Assembly (NCBI GenBank): GCA_016903695.1
Contig: JADQBB010000008.1
Span: forward strand, 54,286-118,285
Reading direction: 5' to 3'
DNA from: Chlorogloea purpurea SAG 13.99
Lineage (GTDB): Bacteria; Cyanobacteriota; Cyanobacteriia; Cyanobacteriales; Microcystaceae
DNA length: 64,000 nucleotides
Below the pieces are notes generated by a model that worked only from the letters and a program-made list of their open reading frames with translations, had not been told where the DNA came from and did no database searches. Positions 45,724-54,174 of this stretch are shown piece by piece. The position numbers were made by a program, and so were the translations under genes. Numbering within the stretch: position 1 is the stretch's first letter; each line of letters opens with the position of its first letter.

Positions 45724-45783
45724 GCTTTAAGAAAGCCGCAAGGCAGGTTAAAGTAATTGGAAGTAGCGCTGGTAGTAATATTC

Positions 45784-47220
45784 ATGGCAGGTGTAAACCC
45801 GATTAAGTTTGGAACCGATGGCTGGAGAGGGGTGATAGCCGCAGATTTTACCTTCGAGCGAGTGGCTTTACTAGCTCCCCTCGCCGCCTATGTTCTAGCA
45901 GAAAACTACGCCGCCCAAACCGGCTCCCGTCTCATTATCGTCGGCTACGATCGCCGTTTCCTAGCCGAGGACTTCGCACGCACAGCGGCCGAAGCCATAC
46001 AGGCGGCCGGTTTCGATGTTCTCCTGTCCGAATCCTACGCTCCCACACCCGCTTTCAGTTGGGCGGCGAAAGCATTGAACGCCCTGGGTGCGATCGTCCT
46101 CACCGCCAGTCATAACCCGGCCAAATACCTGGGACTGAAAGTGAAAGGATATTTCGGCGGTTCTGTATCCCCGGAAATCACCGGTCAAATAGAAGCACTT
46201 TTAAATAATCCCCCGGTTTTCGACGGTCCCAGTGGCAGTCTGGCTCTTTTCGAGCCGTGGGAAAGCTATTGTCAGGGTTTGCGGGCTAAAGTAGATGTGA
46301 ACGCTATTAGAGAAGCGATCGCCCGAGGCCAATTAGAAGTTTACGCCGATGTGATGCACGGTTCGGCCGCCGGGGGTTTAGAACGATTATTGGGATGCCC
46401 GATAACAGAATTGAACAGCAACCGTGACCCCCTCTTCGGCGGCGGGGCCCCGGAACCTTTACCACGCAATCTGGGGCGCATTCTCGAAACTATCCGTCAA
46501 GCTTCTTTACTAGAGGAGGGCTTGAGAGTGGGTTTAGTATTCGACGGGGATAGCGATCGCATCGCCGCCGTCGATGGTAAGGGTAATTTCCTCAGCTCCC
46601 AGATCCTCATCCCGATTCTCATGGGGCATTTCGCCGGTTATAAAGGACGAAGGGGGGAAATCGTCAAAACCGTGAGCGGTTCCGATTTAATTCCCAAGTT
46701 GGCGAGTTTATGGGACTTACCCCTATTTGAAACGCCGATCGGTTATAAATATATAGCGGACAGAATGCTCACCACTCCCGTCCTCATCGGCGGTGAAGAG
46801 TCCGGGGGCGTGGGTTACGGGGATCACATTCCCGAACGGGACGCACTCCTATCGGCTCTCTACCTGTTAGAAGCGGTGGTGGAGTCGGGTAAGGATTTAA
46901 GCACCCTCTACGCCGAGGTACAGGATAAGGTGGGGTTCCATTCGGAATACGATCGGATCGACCTGCCTTTATCGGGTATGGAAGCTAGGGAGCAATTAAT
47001 TAATACTCTTGCGTGTGAGCCTCTAACGGAAATAGCGGGGCGACAGGTGATCGACTGTATCACGGTGGACGGTTATAAATATCGTCTCGCTGATGGCAGT
47101 TGGTTATTGATTCGTTTTAGCGGCACTGAACCGGTTCTGCGCTTGTACTGCGAGGCGGATACGATCGATAATGTTCAAGCCGTGTTGGGTTGGGCGAAAG
47201 ATTGGGCCAGTTACGTTTAG
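45784..47220 (+). CDS. Phosphoglucomutase/phosphomannomutase family protein
   Basis: About 478 residues from ATG 45784; the open frame starts at a TTG at 45757. All four catalytic elements are visible: the phosphoserine loop TASHNPAKY (about 105), the metal loop DGDSDR (about 245), the sugar-binding GGEESGG (about 335) and the phosphate-binding FSGTEPVLRLY (about 445). It interconverts hexose-1- and 6-phosphates (glucose and/or mannose, possibly glucosamine). Substrate preference cannot be read from sequence. Confidence 0.93.
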   Translation: MAGVNPIKFGTDGWRGVIAADFTFERVALLAPLAAYVLAENYAAQTGSRLIIVGYDRRFLAEDFARTAAEAIQAAGFDVLLSESYAPTPAFSWAAKALNALGAIVLTASHNPAKYLGLKVKGYFGGSVSPEITGQIEALLNNPPVFDGPSGSLALFEPWESYCQGLRAKVDVNAIREAIARGQLEVYADVMHGSAAGGLERLLGCPITELNSNRDPLFGGGAPEPLPRNLGRILETIRQASLLEEGLRVGLVFDGDSDRIAAVDGKGNFLSSQILIPILMGHFAGYKGRRGEIVKTVSGSDLIPKLASLWDLPLFETPIGYKYIADRMLTTPVLIGGEESGGVGYGDHIPERDALLSALYLLEAVVESGKDLSTLYAEVQDKVGFHSEYDRIDLPLSGMEAREQLINTLACEPLTEIAGRQVIDCITVDGYKYRLADGSWLLIRFSGTEPVLRLYCEADTIDNVQAVLGWAKDWASYV

Positions 47221-47241
47221 CGGCCAGTGACTAGTTACTAG

Positions 47242-47262
47242 CCACTAACCACTAACCACTAA
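47242..47262. repeat. Three tandem CCACTAA heptamers (STRR-like)
   Basis: CCACTAA is repeated exactly three times at 47242-47248, 47249-47255 and 47256-47262, between the phosphohexomutase and the sigma factor. The last copy overlaps the sigma-factor stop (47259-47261). Short tandem heptamers of this type (STRR) are known in cyanobacterial intergenic regions. Confidence 0.7.
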
Positions 47263-48245
47263 CTAGCGACTATATATTCCTTAACGTTGGAACGGCGGCG
47301 GCGCAGATGGGTGAGGGCTTGATGCTCTAATTGGCGAACACGCTCACGACTGATGTTCATCTGTTGACCGATTTTAGCTAGAGACAGTTCTTTGCCGTCT
47401 CTGAGTCCAAAACGAAGATAGAGAACTTCCCTTTGTTGGGGGGTTAACTCGGCGAGAAGATTTTCTAGATCTTGCTTTAATAACTCTTGAGTTATAAAGT
47501 TATCCGGTGAAATGTTCTCGTCTTCTAAGAGTTCCGATAATTCGGTGTCTTGATTGTCCCCTACCCGCACGTCTAAAGATATGGGCTGGCGTGCCATACT
47601 CAAATACTCGCGGATTTGACTCGGTTCTAGTTCGAGGGCTTGAGCGATCTCACCTGGTGTGGCACTGCGCCCCAGTTGTTGGGCTAACTCCCTCTGCGTT
47701 TTCTTGATCTTGTTCAGTTTTTCCGTGATGTGTATCGGTAGGCGGATCGTGCGGGCTTGTTGAGCGATCGCTCTCGTGATCGCCTGACGTATCCACCAGT
47801 ACGCGTAAGTAGAGAACTTATAGCCTTTGGTGGGGTCGAATTTCTCCACACCTCTTTCGAGTCCGAGGCTTCCCTCTTGAATGAGATCGAGGAACTCCAT
47901 GTTGCGCTTTTGATACTTCTTAGCGATAGCGACTACCAAGCGTAGATTAGCTTCGATCATTTTCCGCTTCGCCCGCTCACCTTGCCCGATGGCACGATTT
48001 AGCTCCTCCGTCGTCATTTCTAACGCGGTAGCCCACTCACTCAGATTTGGTTCTTGTCCCAGCTTTTTAGCTAATTCTTCTTTTTTCTCTAACAAGAGCA
48101 TCATTTTCTGCACTTGTTTCCCGTAGACAATCTCTTGTTCGTGGGTCAATAGTGGTACTCGTCCGATCTCGTGCAGGTAGGTACGCACCATATCGGCTGA
48201 GATCGTCGGTTTTTGGTTGTTTTGGTTGTGTTTGGCTGTGGGCAT
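47259..48245 (-). CDS. Group 2 RNA polymerase sigma factor (RpoD/SigA-like, SigB-type)
   Basis: About 328 residues from ATG 48245; a GTG at 48272 is also open, and an AGGAG lies between them. Region 1.2 ([15 protein letters not shown]), region 2 ([59 protein letters not shown]), region 3 and region 4 ([18 protein letters not shown]) are complete. The absence of region 1.1 marks a group 2 factor; similarity by eye is closest to SigB, a stress and nitrogen or dark-responsive factor. A pair of 8-base direct repeats lies 167 bases upstream. Confidence 0.93.
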   Translation of the reverse strand: MPTAKHNQNNQKPTISADMVRTYLHEIGRVPLLTHEQEIVYGKQVQKMMLLLEKKEELAKKLGQEPNLSEWATALEMTTEELNRAIGQGERAKRKMIEANLRLVVAIAKKYQKRNMEFLDLIQEGSLGLERGVEKFDPTKGYKFSTYAYWWIRQAITRAIAQQARTIRLPIHITEKLNKIKKTQRELAQQLGRSATPGEIAQALELEPSQIREYLSMARQPISLDVRVGDNQDTELSELLEDENISPDNFITQELLKQDLENLLAELTPQQREVLYLRFGLRDGKELSLAKIGQQMNISRERVRQLEHQALTHLRRRRSNVKEYIVAS

Positions 48246-48411
48246 CTTTTTGGTCGTGACTCCTTGTAACACGCAGAAAGTCTGTCGCTACCTTTCCCTT
48301 TCCCGATCCTTGCTCCCTATGCAGGAAAGTGCTAAAGGTGAAGTCGGTACGAGTTTGTTTAAAACTAACCCGATCTTATCTTACATAATTAGACGGGAGC
48401 AATCGCCTAAA

Positions 48412-48430
48412 GGTTCATTAACGGTTCATT
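48412..48430. promoter_or_regulatory. 8-base direct repeat in the sigma factor/ycf66 divergent region
   Basis: GGTTCATT occurs at 48412-48419 and 48423-48430 with 3 bases between, an 11-base period. This is the geometry of OmpR/PhoB-family sites (one helical turn per half-site); on the minus strand it reads AATGAACC twice, near but not equal to the cyanobacterial Pho box. The rest of the 370-base region 48273-48642 has no gene I can support. Confidence 0.45.
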
Positions 48431-48642
48431 CTTAGGTATGAAGCTTGGCATTAAGAGGACGCGGGTAAAAGAGCTTCTAATATCATAATGACCGATCGAC
48501 GGGAGAAAGGAAATACTCTATAAATAGAGATTGCCCCACCATCGGATTAGAGTTATCATCACTATCAATATTCTCCTGGAGAAAGAACAGGTTATCCTAG
48601 AAGAATCCATTAATTCTGAGATAGGAAAGAACGGAGAGGGTA

Positions 48643-49443
48643 ATGGTAAACTTTGGGCTAAACTCAGCCAGTATTTTAGGCATCTTTCTGGCCGTCGGCG
48701 GGGCTGGGTTGTACTTCATGCGATCGATACGCCCAGAACTTTCGCGAGACCACGATATATTTTTCGCCGCCGTCGGCTTATTGTGCGGTCTGATCCTGTT
48801 ATTCCAGGGCTGGCGGCTCGATCCGATTTTACAGTTCGGTCAATTCTTACTCACGGGCGCTGCGGTGTTTTTCGCAGTGGAAACAGTGCGCCTCAGAGGA
48901 CTGACCACCGAACAGGCGCGCCGTAATTCCCCTCTAGTCGATGAACGTCCGGTAAGTCGGGAATATCGAGCGGAATTAGAGCAATTAGAACCCTACGACT
49001 ACGAACCAGAGGAACCTTACGAGACCAATAACCGCCGCTTGAGGGGCTACGAAGATCCCCGCCCGAACCGGAGTAGTAGTTATAGCGATGAAACACCCCG
49101 TCCGTCGAGGAATACCGCCAAACGGCCCAATGATGCCACCGGTAAAAGAAAGCGTCCTAGTAAACCAAGTGAGGCAGCAGGCGCTCCCAGTAGCTACGAT
49201 GACTGGTCTGATGCCAATGTTACTTCCGAGCGACCCCCGACTCGCCGCCGCCGCCCGTCCGCGGAAAGTACCACGGAAACCACCCCGAAAAAGCGCCGCC
49301 CCCGTCCACCCATAATGGATGATGAACCTTTTAAAGGGGAATATGTAGACTATCAACCTATTAACGACAGCAGCGATGATGGAGAAGACTGGGATAAACC
49401 GGCATCGGGCCGGGATGATAATCAAGATCGCTTTGATTATTAG
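48643..49443 (+). CDS. ycf66: Ycf66 family membrane protein
   Basis: A 266-residue protein. The first about 90 residues hold three membrane helices with MVNFGLNSASILGIFLAVGG, GLYFMRSIRPELSRDHDIFF and LLFQGWRLDPILQFGQFLLTG, the Ycf66 signature shared by cyanobacteria and plastids. The remaining 175 residues are disordered, rich in Arg, Pro, Ser and Asp/Glu (RRRRP, KRKRPSKP), and likely cytoplasmic. Function unknown; photosynthesis-related by phylogeny. The end overlaps the next gene by 29 bases. Confidence 0.9.
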   Translation: MVNFGLNSASILGIFLAVGGAGLYFMRSIRPELSRDHDIFFAAVGLLCGLILLFQGWRLDPILQFGQFLLTGAAVFFAVETVRLRGLTTEQARRNSPLVDERPVSREYRAELEQLEPYDYEPEEPYETNNRRLRGYEDPRPNRSSSYSDETPRPSRNTAKRPNDATGKRKRPSKPSEAAGAPSSYDDWSDANVTSERPPTRRRRPSAESTTETTPKKRRPRPPIMDDEPFKGEYVDYQPINDSSDDGEDWDKPASGRDDNQDRFDY

Positions 49444-49957
49444 TAATACCCTCCTCTTGACCGGCTTGTTGAGTTCCTGTACCTTCAACCCCGAAAAAAG
49501 TGATCTGGCCGGTCTTAATAGCCGTTATAACGAGGAAGATCCGACTCTGAGCGGTGACGGACGCTGGCTGGCTTTCGTCTCCGGCCGTCGGGGCAGTCGG
49601 GAGATTTTGTTATACGATTTACAAGAACGAAAGTTCGATGATCTCGATGGTTTGTATACCGGTCAGGAAATAGCGGATACTCCCAGTCTCAGTCGCACGG
49701 CTCGCTATTTAACTTATCTGGTGACGATCGATGGTCGCCCCGAAATCGCCCTCTATGACCGTCTCACCCGCAGATCTGACCTACTCACCCAAAACTATCG
49801 CAACAGCGTCAAAAACCCACAAATTAGCCCCGATGGACGCTATATTGTCTTTTCATCGTCGAGGCGGGGACAATGGGATATAGAAGTACTCGATCGAGGC
49901 CCCAATATAGAATTAGATATAGCCGACGGCACGCTCGTGGATGCCCCAGATCAGTGA
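49415..49957 (+). CDS. TolB-like lipoprotein A (tandem pair)
   Basis: About 180 residues from ATG 49415, inside the 3' end of ycf66. The lipoprotein signal MIIKIALIISNTLLLTGLLSSC ends in an LSSC lipobox. It is followed by three TolB/PD40-like beta units (EDPTLSGDGRWLAFVSGRRG, SLSRTARYLTYLV, QISPDGRYIVFSSSRRGQWDIEVL). Three blades are too few for a closed propeller, so it probably pairs with itself or with the next gene's product. The following gene is a paralogue that starts within its stop codon. Confidence 0.82.
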   Translation: MIIKIALIISNTLLLTGLLSSCTFNPEKSDLAGLNSRYNEEDPTLSGDGRWLAFVSGRRGSREILLYDLQERKFDDLDGLYTGQEIADTPSLSRTARYLTYLVTIDGRPEIALYDRLTRRSDLLTQNYRNSVKNPQISPDGRYIVFSSSRRGQWDIEVLDRGPNIELDIADGTLVDAPDQ

Positions 49958-50460
49958 AAGCCTCTTTTTTAGTTCTCCTACCTTTAATTTGTAGCCTGTT
50001 GAATGCCTGTGGCGGCTACCCCCGTTTATTATCTTTTCCTTTCGATCGGGGCGGGAGAAGTCTCAATAGCCCGGCGGCGGAGTCGGATGCCCAGATCAGG
50101 GGGCGTTTTATCGTTTTCGTGTCCGATCGTAACGGGTCACAGAGTGTATATTTATTCGATGCTTTCTCCCGCCGTTTGCTCGATCTACCCGGACTCAATT
50201 CTCTCGATCAAATCGCCGCTCACCCCTCCATTTCTGAAGACGGGCGATATATAGTTTTTCGGGGCACCCGTCAAGGTAACGCGGGTATTTATCTTTACGA
50301 TAGGGAAACTCAACAGAAGCGGGAAATCGCCCCCGATTTAGCCGCTGAAGTGCGTAACCCTAGTATTAGCGCCGATGGTTCCCGTATTGTTTTTGAAATC
50401 GGTAAAGATGGTCAATGGGATCTCACGGTTTATGCTCGAACCGGCGAGAAATTATTCTAA
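49954..50460 (+). CDS. TolB-like lipoprotein B (tandem pair)
   Basis: About 168 residues from a GTG at 49954 that overlaps the previous TGA (GTGA, 49954-49957). The signal VKASFLVLLPLICSLLNAC ends in an LNAC lipobox, which strongly supports this start over the longer open frame. PD40-like units follow: GRFIVFVSDRNGSQSVYLFD, SISEDGRYIVFRGTRQG, SISADGSRIVFEIGKDGQWDL. It is clearly homologous, unit by unit, to the previous gene, so the two arose by tandem duplication. Outer-membrane or periplasm-facing; role unknown. Confidence 0.82.
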   Translation: MKASFLVLLPLICSLLNACGGYPRLLSFPFDRGGRSLNSPAAESDAQIRGRFIVFVSDRNGSQSVYLFDAFSRRLLDLPGLNSLDQIAAHPSISEDGRYIVFRGTRQGNAGIYLYDRETQQKREIAPDLAAEVRNPSISADGSRIVFEIGKDGQWDLTVYARTGEKLF

Positions 50461-50524
50461 ATCGTGAAAATATATTAATAATTGCCAAGAACTTTAAGTA
50501 TTTATGCGCATATTTTTTGAACAA

Positions 50525-50540
50525 AGTGATTTTAATCACT
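50525..50540. promoter_or_regulatory. 16-base palindrome with CRP-like core upstream of the pentapeptide gene
   Basis: AGTGATTTTAATCACT is a perfect inverted repeat and fits the GTGA-N6-TCAC core of CRP-family (SYCRP1-type) sites, though the flanking T and A of the full consensus are A and T here. It lies about 220 bases before the pentapeptide gene in a 300-base AT-rich gap (50461-50760) that otherwise holds no gene. Confidence 0.4.
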
Positions 50541-50760
50541 TATTAAATGTGATTGAAAACAAACTGATAGCTCCCAGAATTGTTTATAATTTCACATATA
50601 TGTCACAATTGTATGCTCGAAAAAAGCACTCGAAAAATTCATTAACCTACTAAATTTTCTCTAACCACTTTTTTTAACTAACGGGCGTATGGTACAGCGC
50701 CTTAAAAAAATAAGACTATTTGCCAATATCAATACTTTTTAACAAAATTATAGAGGAACT

Positions 50761-51654
50761 ATGTTTCAGAACAGTACAGCGATCGAGCTACGGCAAAAAT
50801 ACGAAGCTGGAGAAAGAGACTTTACAAATCTACAACAAAGAAGGGGGGATTTAAGAGGTCTTAATCTCAGTGGCGCGAATTTGAAAGGAGCCGATTTAAG
50901 CTATGCCAACTTGCGGGATGTAGATCTTAGTAATGCGGATCTGCGGGGTGTGTACTTTAATGAAGCAGATTTGAGCGGGGCGAATTTAGCGGGTGCGAAT
51001 TTACAAGGCGCATCTTTAATCAAGGCTTATCTAATCAAAGCCAACCTGAGTTCGGCTAATTTACAAGCTGCCTATTTCACTGGAGCTTATCTCACCAAAG
51101 CCAATTTAACGGATGCGGATTTAACGGGAACCTATCTCAACGGAGCGCAATTAACCGGGGCTAATTTAACAGGGGCCCATTACACATCCTGCACTCACTT
51201 CGACCCCGGTTTTAACGTACAGAAATTCCAACTGAAAAAAGAATACGGTCAGGGTCAAGAGGTGGGAAAAATAACTTGGCAAGAATTACTCGACAGCTTC
51301 AATCATCTGAGCGAGATCAGTAGCCGTTATCTCGGTAGTACCATGACGGTCAAAAATTGGGAATCTACCAAGCCCCCGGGAGAAATATCAAGGGAAGTTA
51401 CTATTAATAAAAAAGCTCAATTTACCGGGGATAAACCGCAACAGGTCTTAACTGACTTGCAGAAACAACAGGCCAAGGTGTGGGTACAAAGTTTCGTCAA
51501 ATGCTGTAGCGCGATCGTGCAAGATTTTCCTAATCTGATCGATACGAAACAGATGGTGTTCCCCCTAACGGAGGCGGAGAAAGATTTGCCGATAATAGTC
51601 CAAAAAAAAGCGAATCCCGGTAATCAATTACAACTATCAACCATATTCTCTTGA
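50761..51654 (+). CDS. Cytoplasmic pentapeptide-repeat protein with C-terminal domain
   Basis: A 297-residue protein. After a short N-terminal helix (ELRQKYEAGERDF), residues about 25-140 contain about 22 A(D/N)LXX repeats ([32 protein letters not shown]) forming a right-handed beta-helix. The C-terminal about 150 residues (HFDPGFNVQKFQLKK onward) form a separate helical domain not recognised. There is no signal peptide. The strong hairpin terminator at 51665-51692 follows. Confidence 0.88.
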   Translation: MFQNSTAIELRQKYEAGERDFTNLQQRRGDLRGLNLSGANLKGADLSYANLRDVDLSNADLRGVYFNEADLSGANLAGANLQGASLIKAYLIKANLSSANLQAAYFTGAYLTKANLTDADLTGTYLNGAQLTGANLTGAHYTSCTHFDPGFNVQKFQLKKEYGQGQEVGKITWQELLDSFNHLSEISSRYLGSTMTVKNWESTKPPGEISREVTINKKAQFTGDKPQQVLTDLQKQQAKVWVQSFVKCCSAIVQDFPNLIDTKQMVFPLTEAEKDLPIIVQKKANPGNQLQLSTIFS

Positions 51655-51664
51655 GAGCAACAGA

Positions 51665-51692
51665 AAGAGGGTGAGTCGTGACTCACCCTCTT
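51665..51692. terminator. Bidirectional terminator between the pentapeptide gene and clpP3
   Basis: A 13-base perfect stem, AAGAGGGTGAGTC (51665-51677) and GACTCACCCTCTT (51680-51692), with a 2-base centre, sits between two convergent genes. It is followed by TTGTTTAG on the plus strand; minus-strand reading gives CTTTCTGTTGC. It is the strongest hairpin in this part of the window. Confidence 0.85.
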
Positions 51693-51694
51693 GT

Positions 51695-52294
51695 TTAGTT
51701 GGGACGTTCTTCGATCACTTTATCGATCAATCCGTAAGTCATCGCTTCTTGAGCGGATAAGAAATAATCACGATCGGTATCTTTTTCGATTTTCTCTAAA
51801 GTTTGCCCTGTACGATTGGCGAGAATATCGTTTAACAGTTGACGGATACGGAGAATTTCTTTCGCTTCGATTTCAATATCCGAGGCTTGACGGCGGCCGG
51901 TGCCACCGAGGGGCTGATGGATCATGATGCGGGCGTGGGGTAGGGCTAAACGCTTACCAGGTGAACCGGCAGCGAGGAGGAAAGCACCCATAGAAGCGGC
52001 TAAACCGACGCAGATGGTGACGACTTCCGATTTTATATACTGCATGGTGTCGAAAATCGCCATACCGGCAGTTACGGAGCCACCTGGAGAATTGATATAA
52101 AGATAAATAGGTTTGGTGGGGTCGTCGGAATCCAGATAGAGCATTTGGGCCACGATGGCGTTAGCTAAGCCGTCGGTGACTTCTTGACCGAGGAAGAGGA
52201 TACGCTCGACGGACAGACGGCTGTAGATACTGATCCACTGCTCGTACTGACTACCAGGAAGACGATAAGGAACTTTGGGTACACCGATAGGCAT
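51695..52294 (-). CDS. clpP3: ATP-dependent Clp protease proteolytic subunit ClpP3
   Basis: A 199-residue ClpP with an intact triad: Ser in [14 protein letters not shown] (about 95), His in [11 protein letters not shown] (about 120) and Asp in DTDRDYFLS (about 170). It lies 21 bases downstream of a catalytically dead ClpR paralogue. In cyanobacteria ClpP3 and ClpR form a mixed ring that works with ClpC, and it is essential. The order clpR-clpP3 matches the known operon. Confidence 0.93.
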   Translation of the reverse strand: MPIGVPKVPYRLPGSQYEQWISIYSRLSVERILFLGQEVTDGLANAIVAQMLYLDSDDPTKPIYLYINSPGGSVTAGMAIFDTMQYIKSEVVTICVGLAASMGAFLLAAGSPGKRLALPHARIMIHQPLGGTGRRQASDIEIEAKEILRIRQLLNDILANRTGQTLEKIEKDTDRDYFLSAQEAMTYGLIDKVIEERPN

Positions 52295-52315
52295 AGTTTT
52301 GTCCGGGGGTAAAGG

Positions 52316-53002
52316 TTAACTGATTTGGGCGAGGGGTTTCGGGAGTTCTTTTCTGCTTTCGAGAACTCGATCAATCAAGCCGTACTCTTTAGCTTGTGCG
52401 GGAGTGAGATAGAAAGTTCTATCCATATCTTTAGCTAATTTTTCCGTGGTTTGTCCCGTATTAGCGCTGAGAATCTCCAAGAGAGTCCGCTTATTGGCTA
52501 ATACTTCTTTGGCGCGGATTTGTATATCGGTGGCTTGTCCTTGGGCCCCGGTGCGGTTCTGATTGAGAACTATGGTGGCGTGGGGCAGAGAGGCGCGGAA
52601 ACCTTTAGTACCCGCCGAGAGAATCATGGCGGCAGTGCCCATCGCTTGGCCGATACAGATGGTGTGGACGGGAGGTTTAATGTAATTAATAGTGTCGCAA
52701 ATGGCGAAAGCTTCGGTTTCAAAGCCGATGGCATCGCCTGTATACCAGGATGTTCCTGTAGAGTTAATGTAGAAGTAGATCGGTTTTTCCGGGTCATCGA
52801 ACTGAAGATATAGTAACTGGGCGATGATCAGCTCGGTTACGTCTAAACCTACGTTCCTTTTAACATCATCGGAGGAGAACAGTGGTAGGCCGAGATAGAC
52901 GATCCTTTCTTTGAGTAAGAGAGATTCTAGATCTGGCGGCGGTGTTCGATAGTACGCATCGCCGTAAAATGCACTCTGTACGGCTTTGATTGGTGAATTC
53001 AT
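52316..53002 (-). CDS. clpR: Inactive Clp subunit ClpR
   Basis: A 228-residue ClpP homologue lacking the triad: the Ser loop reads CIGQAMGTAAMILSAG (no Ser at the nucleophile position), and the His segment reads HATIVLNQNRTG (Asn in place of His). The hinge and handle regions remain (QLLYLQFDDPEKPIYFYINS, AKEYGLIDRVL). ClpR assembles with ClpP3 in the same ring. First gene of the clpR-clpP3 operon. Confidence 0.93.
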   Translation of the reverse strand: MNSPIKAVQSAFYGDAYYRTPPPDLESLLLKERIVYLGLPLFSSDDVKRNVGLDVTELIIAQLLYLQFDDPEKPIYFYINSTGTSWYTGDAIGFETEAFAICDTINYIKPPVHTICIGQAMGTAAMILSAGTKGFRASLPHATIVLNQNRTGAQGQATDIQIRAKEVLANKRTLLEILSANTGQTTEKLAKDMDRTFYLTPAQAKEYGLIDRVLESRKELPKPLAQIS

Positions 53003-53062
53003 CTTCTGTTATGGTTTTTCCTTAAAGTGCGTCCTGACTCTGATTCTAACGCAATTACGGAT

Positions 53063-53464
53063 TTAACCGGCGCAGGACTTCAGTACCCAACCTAATAGAA
53101 CTCCCAAGCCCCCGAATCGCACTATCTGCCAGAATACTTCTCCTAGTAATCCTCTTCTAATCCCGTCCCAGAAGATTTTTTTCAGTTCCTGATTTCCCAA
53201 GAGGTTACTTTCGAGGATAACTTCCAATTCCTCTAGTTGTTCTTTGATCTGTTTGACTTCTATTTCTAACTCTTTGAGGGGATTTTCCGCCCATTGGGCT
53301 TCTAGTTTCATTAATCGCTCTTGTAATTCTTCTTTTTGCGGTTGAGCTTCTTTGATTTCCGCGTAGCGTTGTCTGATCCGGCTCAGTGTCTCCTCTGCTT
53401 TAATCAGTTCCTCTTCAAAGAGGGCCTCTTCGTTGTCGGTGGTTTGGGGTGGTTCTGAAGACAT
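53063..53464 (-). CDS. Coiled-coil protein with C-terminal membrane segment
   Basis: A 133-residue protein. Residues about 10-90 are heptad-rich and charged (EEELIKAEETLSRIRQRYAEIKE, LKELEIEVKQIKEQLEELEVIL). It ends with a hydrophobic helix (GEVFWQIVRFGGLGVLLGWVLKSC). Conserved-looking but unnamed. It lies 60 bases upstream of clpR on the same strand and could be co-transcribed. Confidence 0.72.
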   Translation of the reverse strand: MSSEPPQTTDNEEALFEEELIKAEETLSRIRQRYAEIKEAQPQKEELQERLMKLEAQWAENPLKELEIEVKQIKEQLEELEVILESNLLGNQELKKIFWDGIRRGLLGEVFWQIVRFGGLGVLLGWVLKSCAG

Positions 53465-53524
53465 TCGATCGACTGACGCAGCCTGGCAAAAGTGAAGGTA
53501 TATTTTATCTTATCGAAAAACCGG

Positions 53525-53878
53525 GTTAAAACCCCGTCGTGGAACGACGGCTTTCCGGTATAATTAAACTCAAGCGGAAAATCAGATGTGTAGTCGTGGC
53601 ACGCGAACTGACCGTTGTACAAAGGCTAGTGTCACCAATCCTTTTAGGGTTGCCCCAATACCTCACTGCCTTCTTAGAAAATAGGGCATAGGTGGGAGAC
53701 CAAAAAATTAAATAGGGTAGGGCATACCCGAATTCACGCTTGGGGAGTAGTCCATCAGAGCGCTTACTGTAAAAGGTGTAGTCGGACTAGATATGAAACT
53801 GTAAGACCAAAATCAGCATTGCTAGTGGAGGCAGGATTCAGCCCAAGAATCCCCGTACTTTCAGGTCGGGGAGTGTCA
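53525..53878 (+). mobile_element. IS200/IS605-type relic with both ends but no transposase gene
   Basis: The left side has AACCCCGTCGT, a 3-base loop and ACGACGGCTTT (stem 53534-53540/53544-53550). The intact TnpB element at 62588-63889 has a matching AACCCCG...CGGCTTT hairpin at its left end. The right side has AGAATCCCCGT...CGGGGAGTGTCAAA (stem 53850-53855/53867-53872), matching the TnpB element's GGAATCCCCCGT...GATGTCAAA end, the usual location of the omega-RNA scaffold. About 280 bases between hold no tnpA or tnpB frame. It is an internally deleted or non-autonomous copy. Confidence 0.65.
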
Positions 53879-53901
53879 AATCCCCATTGTTTTTTTTTTC
53901 T

Positions 53902-54174
53902 ATGATCTCTCCGGGTTCCGAAACCTTACAATCGTTCACCACTCTGGAATTAGCTCAAGCTCTAGCCGCCCGTCTGGCCATCGCTCCCGAAGATTGGCAC
54001 CGTCTCAAAGCTAACCGTCAGGCTCAAGCCGGACAGCATCTAAGTTCGGCCTTGATTTTCCTTCTGGGTGATCAGCCACAGTTGGCTCTGCCCCATATCA
54101 ATCAAGCTGCGGGATGGCTCGATCGCTCGATCTCCGCTCCTCCCTGCCCCTCGCACGGTCACAAATCCTCTTAG
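53902..54174 (+). CDS. DUF6439 family protein
   Basis: A 90-residue protein from ATG 53902, just after the IS605-like relic. TTLELAQALAARLAIAPEDWHRLKANRQAQ and INQAAGWLDRSISAPPCPSHG are the segments I recall for cyanobacterial DUF6439. All helical, soluble, function unknown. The 5' flank is a run of T (11 bases), so its promoter may have been replaced or displaced by the insertion. Its TAG shares TTAG (54171-54174) with the convergent anti-sigma gene. Confidence 0.82.
   Translation: MISPGSETLQSFTTLELAQALAARLAIAPEDWHRLKANRQAQAGQHLSSALIFLLGDQPQLALPHINQAAGWLDRSISAPPCPSHGHKSS

Noticed and set aside
48985..49488. A long minus-strand frame antisense to ycf66
   Set aside because: It arises from the biased Arg/Pro/Ser-rich tail of ycf66 on the other strand; the translation is low-complexity hydrophobic and unlike any family.
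49873..50460. A 195-residue version of lipoprotein B
   Set aside because: The extra 27 N-terminal residues are Arg-rich shadow of the previous gene and would bury the lipoprotein signal; the GTG at 49954 restores it.
50581..50620. TGTGA...TGTGA pair near 50597-50612 as a second CRP site
   Set aside because: The two half-sites are direct, not inverted, repeats, so they do not form a CRP-type palindrome.
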